Shown: positions 55,470-64,000 of the stretch, in pieces | Numbering within the stretch: position 1 is the first letter of the stretch | Layout: the number at the start of each line of letters is the position of its first letter | Assembly (NCBI GenBank): GCA_014281115.1 | Contig: JACONQ010000002.1 | Coordinates: 2,604,001 to 2,668,000, forward strand | Direction of reading: 5' to 3' | From: Laburnicola sp. R22_1 | Lineage: Eukaryota; Ascomycota; Dothideomycetes; Pleosporales; Didymosphaeriaceae | DNA: 64,000 nt | Translations under genes and position numbers: made by a program | Notes under the pieces: generated by a model | The model's database searches: none | Told to the model about the DNA's origin: nothing | What the model saw: the letters and a program-made list of their open reading frames with translations, nothing else

Positions 55470-58140
55470 CAGAATACTATTGTGGAAAAACCTAGTCCTA
55501 ATTAGGACTTAGTAAAAAGATAGATTAAGTTATATATGCTAAAAGAAAGAAACCGCCTATTAAATTCTTAAGAGCTAATTAGGTACTAGCTTACTACGTA
55601 ACCTATATAGTAGAGTTTATTCTACTATATACCTCTCTACCTATAAAAGCTTAGCCCTATTAAGCTTTATACTAAACACCCTTCTAGAAAATACTCTAAA
55701 TATTCTATAGCGCCTTCTACTAGTAAGTAGATATTAGGCCTACCTCTAATAGTAAGCTTTACTAATTACCTAGCTTTATATAACCTTAAATAATAGCCTA
55801 TAAACACGTACTTAGTTTTATTACTAACCTGCCTATTTTACTTACTCTTTACACTCTTATAATCTTTCTATAGTTTAGCTTTTTATCCTTCTAAACTCTA
55901 AACTATTCTTAAGCCTTTACTTAGCCTGCCTTATTATGCCTCCCTATTTTTAGATTAACTATATCCTAGGCGCCTATACATCTAGCCGCCTTAGTTTTAG
56001 TAGTAGTAGTAATAGTAAGCCTTCTTATTAAGGCGATAATAGTGTAGGCTCTAGTGGTTTTAACCTCCTACTAATACCTAAAAAGCTCTCTATTAGCGTA
56101 TTTATTACCTTCTTGTCTCTATGTAAGTTTCTTGCACTCTAATAGTCTCTTAGGCTAACCTCTAGGAAGTAATTCCTCTCTTAGACACACGTATTAGCTT
56201 TAACGTTATAGCCTAAGTTTTTATAGTCCTTAGGTAGAGCGTTAGTAATAATAATAACCTGCCTTACAGTTTACAACTCTAGATAAATAGTTAAGATAAT
56301 TTTATACTTTAGTTAGATTATAACCTTAATAAACTTATAATTAGCGCCTTACTCGTCTATTTTCTTTACTATAGTTAAAAAGCATAATAATGCAATACTA
56401 AAATTAAGTAAGTTATATTCTACTAGGCCTAATAGTCTAAATTATTAAATAATAAAGGCCCTTATCCTATATACCTACTAAGCCTATTTACTACTACTAC
56501 TTAAGAATATATTAACTTTACCTATTCTTCTATTATAGGCAATAACACTCTATCCTATAATAGGTGCCTACTAGCGTAGCGTTAGTGTTTTTAATTTGCT
56601 AATAATAATATAGAACTACTATTTAGTAGCGTATATATAGTCTACTATATCTATAATAAAAGCGCCCTATACTCTTTTATTCTAGGTATACTATACTATC
56701 CCTTTCTTTATAGGCATATACCCTAAATACCTCTTAAGTTAACTATTAAATAGGCCTTTATTCTTTATCTTCTAATTCTTCTTTTATGCGTTAAGCACGC
56801 ATTATAAACCTTAATATATAGACCTAAGTAACACTTAGCTTCATAGAAGCGATATCTATGTTTAAGGGCCTTATAATTAGTAATAACTTTAAATTTCTAT
56901 CTTAGTTAACCCCTAACTCTCTAATTCTATATTCTTTAGCTTTGTCCTTAGATACTATTTGTCTAGCTTCTTCCTAATCTTCTTTTTGCGTAAGCTTTAC
57001 TACTATATATACTTATACTTTTAACTAGTCTAGAGCACCTACTTACTAGGCTACTTTAGAAATAGGCCTATTAGCTTCTTAAATAGTTCTAGTACTATTT
57101 CTAGCCCTTGCCTATTATACAACTATAATTTATGTATCCTAAGGAAGGGGAAGAGCTTTAAGAAGATATTAGGCACGCTTTAACTATTAGCCTAATAGTT
57201 CTTCTTCTTCCTGTAACACTAATATAGAAAATAAAGCCTAGACTTAAGTTTTCTAGAAGTTGCAGCGCTCCCTAGAGTAGGACTTCTTCTAGAGGCTGTT
57301 ATGAAATTTCTAAGTTTAGGCTAGAGTTATTTAGGCTTATAGATTCTATAATAAGCGTAAAAAAGAAAAAGAGTAGAAGAAGAGTAGTAGTTTTAGTCTA
57401 TAGCTTGCTAGTAATAGCTACAAAAGTTTCTTTTTACCTAAGGGCTGCTTAGGCTTTAGATAGCTTATTAGTACTTAAATATATTCCTTATTCCTACTAT
57501 ACTCTACTTCTTTCCTTATAATACTATATTTTCCTATCCGCGCCTATAAACTATTTACTTTTTAATTACTATCTATAAGTGCCTAATCTGTCCTTAGAGT
57601 TTTTTACTAGTAGTAACATAGTTATATTTTTCTTAAAGGGTACTACTATTTATTATTAGTCTAGAAGTGGCGTTTACGTACACGCCTTACCTACTATAAT
57701 CTAATAGAGCCTTATAGCTACTTAGAGTATATAACCTTCCCTTTATATTCTTTTACTTCCCTCTTTATCCTACTATTTTAATTTTTCTATCTAATAGTCT
57801 TAACCTTCTTCTTAACTATAGCTACTATTAACTTCTTCTTTAGTAGCCACGCCTCTAGTGCTAGTAATAATAATAATAGTAATAGTAAGAAAAGCGGCTA
57901 AGACTTATAATAGCCCTTACTATTGCCTATTAATAACACTCTATAACTGCTTCTATTTTATTATATATATGCCTACTCTAATTATTTCTTAGCTTACTAA
58001 CTTGTATCCTAGTTATTATCCTCTTAAATTAACTATATAACTTTAGTACTATCTATAAGATTATAAGACTCTTACGTAATATTTATACTAAGTATCTATT
58101 ATTAGGCTATCTTATATAGTTTGTTTACTATACCTTAGTA
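55470..58140 (-). repeat. inverted repeat copy B, uninterrupted
   Basis: Reverse-complement partner of copy A (15580-20110 without its pogo element). It shows the empty TA target at 56091-56092 where copy A carries the transposon. Conceptual + strand frames include PLDNSVGSSGFN-like, SLRLTSRKQFLSQTRVLALT and LQPKFLQSLGRALVI blocks, protein-like but not recognised. Many differences from copy A are of RIP type. Confidence 0.7.
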
Positions 58141-59332
58141 GCCTATACGCAGCGTTGCGTTATACGCAACCCTAATATAATTATAATATTAATAATATAT
58201 GACTATAGAGCTCTATATAAAAGCAATTATTGTGAAATTTTTTAGAGTTAGGTTCTTATAGAGTTATAGATAATTACTAGCTAGTTAAATTATAAATATC
58301 TACTTAGTGTTCTAATTATTTGGCCACTGCGTAATACTAGCATTAATAGCGTAGATACTACTATATTAACGCGTATAGGCAGTAGCGTAGATTTTTTCTT
58401 CTTAATAGATAGAATAGTAGACTTTAAAGCCTTTTTTTTGACCCTTTTTAGCTAATTTAATACGATTTTAAAGTTATTAATTAGTCCTACAAGTCTATTA
58501 ATTAAGGCGTTACTTAGCAGCCTGCTTAGCTCTTTTCTTAGCGCGCGCATCTTTAGCTACTATCTATGCAATACGCTTCTCCTATTATAAACAAGCTTTA
58601 AGCTATTTATTAACTATATAAATTTCTTACTACTAAGCTTTTTAGAGTTATAACTATTATTTTTTAGTCTTCTATTAGCTAAGAGACTTACACGCCCTCT
58701 ATACGCAAATAGGTAACTAGAAAACTACTCCTCTATACTACTTATTAGGTTGCTCTAAGAGCAAAGTCTTGCCTTTTATTTAACGCTGTTTCTAGTTTAT
58801 AAGAGCTTCTTAGAGACTCTTAATTTTATACTCTAGAAGCTACTTTTATATAGAAATTAAGTGTACTATCTAGCTTAGCTTATACGACTTTTTAGTTACA
58901 ATATCCTTAATAATAGAGCGTAATAGTTACTCTATCCCAGAGCGGTAACTAGACTAAGGGCTAAGTTTAGTTTCGAAGTTAGTTTTTTTAGGGATAGAAT
59001 ATTCGCGCTAGCCTAAATCCTATACGTTTATTTTATTATATAGGCTAAGTCTAGTAAACGTTTAGATACTAGTCTAGCTAGATTCGTAAAGACTAATTCG
59101 CCCTAAATTTAGCTTAAAGATTTAGTACGTTAAGTTGCACATCCTAGCGAATTTGCAGCCCTAAAACTTATATAGTTATAGGCATTAGGGTTGCGCGTTA
59201 GGGTTAGAGTAAAACACTAAAAGCTAAGACGCGTTTTATTATAAAGGATTCTAGGAGTTAAAATATTTATATAACGTAATAGGCAGGGCGTAGGTAGTAG
59301 CAGTAATGTACATTTAATTGCCAGCACTAGAT
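58141..59332. other. AT-rich interval with one subtelomeric motif copy
   Basis: Mostly degraded sequence. TTAGGGATAGAATATTCGCG at 58991 matches the two motifs at 51.5-51.7 kb, and a TTTGCAGCCCT block near 59150 echoes the TTGCAGCCCT-type block of that region in inverted order. A short ATTAGGGTTGCGCGTTAGGG at about 59185 is another telomere-like remnant. No gene. Confidence 0.5.
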
Positions 59333-59447
59333 ATTATCTATAATATAGCTTATTATCTATAATATAGCTTATTATCTATAATATAGCTTATTATCTATAA
59401 TATAGCTTATTATCTATAATATAGCTTATTATCTATAATATAGCTTA
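59333..59447 (+). repeat. minisatellite, 19-bp unit, six copies
   Basis: Six perfect or nearly perfect tandem copies of TTATCTATAATATAGCTTA, followed by related TAACCTATTTAGTAACC repeats up to about 59515. Not a CRISPR array, because there are no unique spacers. Confidence 0.9.
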
Positions 59448-59599
59448 TAACCTATTTAGTAACCTATAACTTATTATAGCGCCTATAACCTATTATAGAA
59501 ACCTATTATTAGTAACTACCCATAGAAGCGTTATGTTAAATCCACTATTATAGTAGAGAGTAGTATTGCAGGTAAGTTATTTAAGTATTTGTCTAAATA

Positions 59600-62500
59600 T
59601 TTATTAGTGGTTTGCAGAGAATATAGGTACAGTATTTTACCTAGCCATATCTAGAATTAATTATAGCGTTACTACTAAATTACCTATAAGAGAGCTAAAT
59701 CTATAGCAATAGAGGTTAATAGTTAGGCCGAATTAATATAGTATACTAGCAAGCTAGAGGTGTCTTATTAAACTATCGAGCCTATTAGCCAGTTACTAGT
59801 ATATATAGAAGGGTTAATATATTAATTAGAACTAGAATAATACTACTAGGTTTTTTAAAGCGTAGAGGTAATAAGAAAATATTAGCAAAAGGTATACAAC
59901 TAGTTACTAGTAGGCAAAAATGGCCGTCTAAGTTAAATAGAGTAGAAAGGCATATAGGTGCGCAGCAAGTAGAGTTATAGGCCTGTCTATTACTAGCAAT
60001 TATTCGCCCAAGGCGCTAGGTCGTAGTATTTTAAAGTCTAGCAACCTAATTTCACCTCCAAATCTATAGACGGCGAGATAGAATTAACGCAGGTTAGTAA
60101 AAATATAAATAAGGCGTGGGCTAATGTATAGAAGCGGGTAGAGACAATAATCTAGAACAGCGCGTAGGATAAGGTAAACCTGTGGCTAGAGTAGACAAAA
60201 TAGATACTATATTTAGTAGGCATAGAGTAGTCTAAATTATTAGTAAGTATAAAGAAGCCTAAAGCTAAAGAAGAGCCTATTATAGCAGCTATATAGAAGG
60301 CCATAGACAAATTAGCGCGGTTTAGCCAGGCGTTTATTATTTACCACACAAAAGTATTTATAAGGTTAGAGGCCATCTAAACTAAAAAGTACTAGACGCG
60401 GTACTAGCTACTATAGCTATATATAGATAAGAAGTTAATTAGTAAGCATGCCTAGCTATAGAAGTAGATATTAATATTTTTTTAGTAAATATAATAAGAG
60501 CACGCATAAAAAAGCCCTAAGTACTAATTTACTAAGCGGCAGCGTAAAGTATAGAAGGCGTTAGTAAAGAAGGCTAAGAGAATAATAAAAGAGGAGAAGA
60601 AAAAAGAAAAAAAATATATAGAAGAGATAGAAGATAAAGATTTAGATAAGAAGATAATAAATAACACAAATAGTGTAGTAGAAGAAATAGAGGCTAATAA
60701 CTAGAATTAAGCAAAGAGAGGTGTATTAGGCAATAAGCTAAAAACGTTATTAAGTATTAAGAAAGCGTGTTTAGCATTTTATATTATAATATTAAGCTAG
60801 TATATTACTTATAAAGAGTATAACAGCCTATTAGTATATATATTAGCTGTGTTAGGGGTTAAGAAGAATGGGTAAAAAGGCGCTAAGTAGTACCCGCCCA
60901 TTTTATTAGCTATTATTAAAGTTGCCTAGTTTATAGTTATATAGCAAGTATTAGAGTTATTAGACCTATTTATAAAAGATAATAGTAATAGTAATAGTGT
61001 ATATAAGAGTAATAGTATTAGTATTCTATAGTAACACTAGCCTAAAGAGTATTTATAATAAGTCTAGTAAATAATAAACAAGTTTATAGTGTGCAGCAGC
61101 CATAGTCCCATATAGTAAATATTAGATTTATAGACGTATAGGCTAAAAATCTATTATAATATAACGTCACGCGGTTATATTAAGTGGGTAGGGCAGAATA
61201 AGTTATTATATAAAAAGTTATAGTTTAATATAGCCTAGTTCTATAGTATAGTATATAGGTTAGCAGCTATAAACTAGTAGTTATTAATAGAGAATTTGTT
61301 ATTTAATAATAGCCTATCTGCCAAACCTATCCCTAGTATCCTATAGGCGAGTTTGCGCGATAATCTAACTAATAAGTAGTCTAAGTAGAATTTTTTAAAA
61401 GACTAGCGCACTCGCATACCCGTAGATAAAGAGCGATAGTTATTTAAGCGGGTTAGTTAGGACGCCTAGATTAGGAACTAGTTTATAAAGCCAGGCACCT
61501 ATTTAGGCATTAACTAGTAAGAAATTAAGCAGTATATAGACTAAGTAGTTGCATTTTAAAAAAAGTTAATTGTGTTAATATATATTATAGGCGAATAGCT
61601 AATCAGAGAGCTAGAGATTATAAGTATCTAGAATAGTAACATAGCTAAAGAGGCGTACTATAATACATTTATTAAGGATAGCAAGATAGTATTTATAATA
61701 AGATACTATAAGGATTATACTATTAGTAGTAATATTAAGATTATCTACTAGTATTTATTACGTAAGATAGGCAAGTTATTAGTATATTATATTTAGTTAG
61801 TGTTGCTATTCTAGCAGCAGATAGAGACGATAGTATAGAAGAAGGAGGCTATTTTATCGCACATATGGCTAGTTAATCTAAATAGGCATAGGTAAATAAT
61901 TAATAGATTATAGAAGGCGTTAAAGCGTAAGACTAGTGTTAGGTTAGGCTAGCTATTAACAATTATAGTATACCGCGAAATTGCTATTAGTATTAGTTAA
62001 TAATTTTTACGCGGGTCTATAGCATTTTAGCCAAAGAAGAGTAATAAGAATAACATATAAAATAAAGAGAATATAGCAGCTATAATTATAAATTTATAGG
62101 CAGGGCACATAGCGTATATAGTAGAGTTAATATACGCATAAGGTAGTATAAAGTAGGTCGAGACTATGGCAGATAGGCGACAGTAGTTCTAGATATTAAG
62201 CATAGATTAGTATTAATTTTTAAAGTTTCTACTAGATACTAAGAATAATAGGTATAAGAAGTAAAAGAGAGCGCTATTTAAAAGCAAAGCAAACAAGACT
62301 AGAATTAATTAATAGGGACAATTAAAAAAGATAAACACTACTAAGCAGCTATAATAAATAATAGGCAAGATAGTAACATTTTAAAGCGTGTAGAAAGAAG
62401 CCATTAAAGCTATTATGGCTAAAGAGACCCTAGTAGTGGCGGTAATACTAATGGGGGTAGGCAAGAGCATATTGTTTATATTACCGGCGTAGGCTAAGTA
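59600..62500 (+). pseudogene. telomere-linked RecQ-type helicase gene, N-terminal part, RIP-degraded
   Basis: Reading through stops gives blocks of the fungal subtelomeric helicase family: ACLAFYIILLSQYITYKEYN, LAVLGVKKNG, KQYPPILLAIIKVAQFIVIQ and LLLENLLF-like segments. It reaches helicase motif I (Walker A) near 62440 as LMGVGKSILFILPA, where families have G(G/A)GKS. The exact start is unclear. It lies 5-8 kb from the right telomere array and reads away from it. The gene is interrupted at 62502 by a Tc1 element and resumes at 63825. Such helicases unwind DNA in the 3' to 5' direction and are typical of fungal chromosome ends. Dead by stops. Confidence 0.72.
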
Positions 62501-62502
62501 TA

Positions 62503-63822
62503 GTACTAAGCCAAAAGTCTGTTCCCCGTAGGGGTAAGCGAGGTTCGCCATCATCACCATCCCGTCGCGCAGAGCGCTCCGGCATCCCCAATATCGCTCC
62601 CAGAGAGTTAATAATTAATATAGAGATAATTATTTAATTAATATTTTGTTTAATACCCGCGCGCACGCTAGAGAGTAAGTAGGCGGCGTAGTATACTAAG
62701 TATAAGCTTACAAATTAGCGAATTAGGAATACTATGCCAGCAATCTTTTAACGCCGCACAGAAGGTCTTAAAGTCCTTATTGCTATCGCTAAGGTCGCCT
62801 ATATTAGGGTAACGCTTATGGAGTTCTCTCTTAAGAGACTACTAGAGATGTTTAATAGGGTTAATGTTAGGGAAATAACGCGGCCACTTAATTAGTTGTA
62901 TGCTGTGTTCCGCTAAAAAATCGAGCAACTATCGCGTCCTGTGGATGGGCGCGTTGTTGTGCATATAGATATCTCCTGCGTAATAATTATAGAGGAGTCC
63001 TTCGCGTAGAGCTTTAATATAACTCTATGCGCTGTATCCTTTACAATAAGCTGCTAGGTCCCTAGGCATAATTACTAAGGGACTCCGCTAAACCCGCCCT
63101 CTCTAATTAAGCCAGATACCTGCCCATACTATTGCCGCGCAAGATTTTAATATAACTATCTTCTTAATTATCTTATGTCTCTATTTCTTATGTGGGAGGC
63201 GAAAAACCTATATAGATGTACCGCCAGAGTGTCTTTAAATAGAGCACTTATCTAAGAACTAGAAGGGCTGTCCGCGCTAATCCTAATTGCGATATTCCCA
63301 TTTAAATTAACGCCTCTCCTAGGCCACCACGCGAGTGATCTTGGGCTTCTGCGCTGCCTAGAAGTTAGTTAGGCTCTCTGCCTTTAATGCGCGATATGCA
63401 GTTGTTTAAGAGATGCGGCAAAGAGAGGCCTTATAGAGAAGGGCTAAGTATTTAATTCTTAGGTTTTTTCGTGCCTCTTAATAGAGTACACGCTTGTTAT
63501 GTGTATTAAGCGCCTAAGAACGCCCTAATTAAGGTCGTAATTAATTGTAGTATTGTTCTCTATATCTCTAAAGTGTTTTATTAATGTAGCGACGCGTATA
63601 GTTAAACTTCTTAGCCAACTCCCGCGATAATGCGCCCGCCTCACACTTCGCGATAATTAAATCCCGTTGCTAGACAGATAATTCGGCATTGTGACGACAA
63701 TTTCCTAAAATTTCTACACTAAAAGAGCTTATATTAGTGGAGTAATATAGTGTTAAAAATAGGGTGTTAGTGTTAGTGTACGCGCGTTAGCGTGTTAGGG
63801 GAACAGACTTTTAGCTTGGCAC
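62503..63822 (-). mobile_element. Tc1/mariner DNA transposon, 1320 bp
   Basis: TA at 62501-62502 and 63823-63824. The inverted ends are left GTACTAAGCCAAAAGTCTGT and right, reverse-complemented, GTGCCAAGCTAAAAGTCTGT, both continuing TCCCC. It is inserted in the helicase gene just after motif I. It contains one transposase frame on the minus strand. Confidence 0.9.
62668..63720 (-). pseudogene. Tc1-type transposase relic, catalytic residues lost
   Basis: A single minus-strand frame with RIP-type stops. The N-terminal HTH region reads QRDLIIAKCEAGALSRELAK. The DDE_3-type core shows DKCSI (first Asp kept), YMHNNAPIHRTR (second Asp of DNAPIH now Asn) and YFPNINPIKHL (the Glu of NPIEHLW now Lys). 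The C-terminus is KRELHKRYPNIGDL and CAALKDCWHSIPNS. It ends at TAG 62668-62670; the exact start near 63700 is not certain. It would cut and paste at TA; it is inactive twice over. Confidence 0.82.
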
Positions 63823-63824
63823 TA

Positions 63825-64000
63825 TAGAGCAGCACTACTATTATTATTATTTTATTAATTGCGTTATAAGGCGACATAAAGTAGTAGTTTAGGAAGTTAG
63901 AAATATTATATATAGAGTAGAAGAGCCGTCGCCTACTTAACGTAGCCGCTATAGTATTAATAATGCCTAAGGCAGTGTTTACCTCCCGCTTAGCAGTTTG
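63825..64000 (+). pseudogene. telomere-linked RecQ-type helicase, continuation
   Basis: After the Tc1 element the frame resumes with TTIIIILLIALQGDIK (motif Ia region), then LEILYIEQKSRRLLNVAAIV and IMPKAVFTSRLAV (motif Ib region, where T-P-E is usual). The gene runs off the window before the DEAH-type motif. The two halves differ by a small frame offset at the insertion point, so a footprint or indel is present. Confidence 0.68.

Noticed and set aside
59333..59447. CRISPR-like array
   Set aside because: The units are contiguous without spacers and the genome is fungal.

Overview
The window looks like a subtelomeric, repeat-rich stretch of a filamentous ascomycete (Pezizomycotina) whose genome carries repeat-induced point mutation (RIP). 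The reasons are the TTAGGG telomere repeats, fungal transposon families (chromovirus-type gypsy, fungal copia, pogo/Fot1-like, Tc1), relics of telomere-linked RecQ helicase genes, and 50-100 nt introns with CTAAC branch sites. Most of the DNA is rich in TA and TAG. Old coding frames stay in register for kilobases, but their Gln and Trp codons have become TAG, TAA or TGA, as expected from CpA to TpA change on either strand. No tRNA, rRNA or CRISPR was seen.

Layout. 1-15.5 kb: an old RIP-degraded gypsy element on the + strand, split by a young, nearly intact chromovirus at 5483-12932. The chromovirus has 180-bp LTRs with one mismatch and a CTAGA target duplication. It encodes Gag-Pol on the - strand and carries an extra four-exon gene on the + strand. 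15.6-20.1 kb: a degraded repeat of unknown type (copy A), split by a pogo element, with an inverted copy (copy B) at 55.5-58.1 kb. 20-24.7 kb: a helicase-type relic and LTR-like repeats. 24.7-30.25 kb: a degraded copia element containing a 1.27-kb insertion flanked by 15-bp direct repeats. 30.25-33.85 kb: two abutting pogo elements. 33.9-35.6 kb: another helicase-associated relic. 35.6-42.2 kb: tandem 231-bp units, one interrupted by a nearly intact pogo element, followed by a 4.3-kb single-frame degraded gene of unknown function.

42.4-51.1 kb is a more GC-balanced island of lightly mutated host-like genes: two paralogous small membrane-protein relics on either side of a GDSL esterase relic, a secreted-protein relic, an ankyrin-repeat gene and one unknown frame. 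51.2-54.3 kb is very AT-rich and holds a 1.06-kb TIR element. At 54297-54605 two telomere arrays meet head to head, (TTAGGG)28 then about (CCCTAA)21. This is either an ancient chromosome-end fusion or an assembly join. 54.6-64 kb is the second chromosome arm: copy B, a 19-bp minisatellite, and a RecQ helicase relic interrupted by a Tc1 element.

Little here is likely to be expressed. The strongest leads are the spliced antisense gene inside the chromovirus, the fused telomere and the large unknown gene. All family names rest on reading motifs by eye; no database search was possible.
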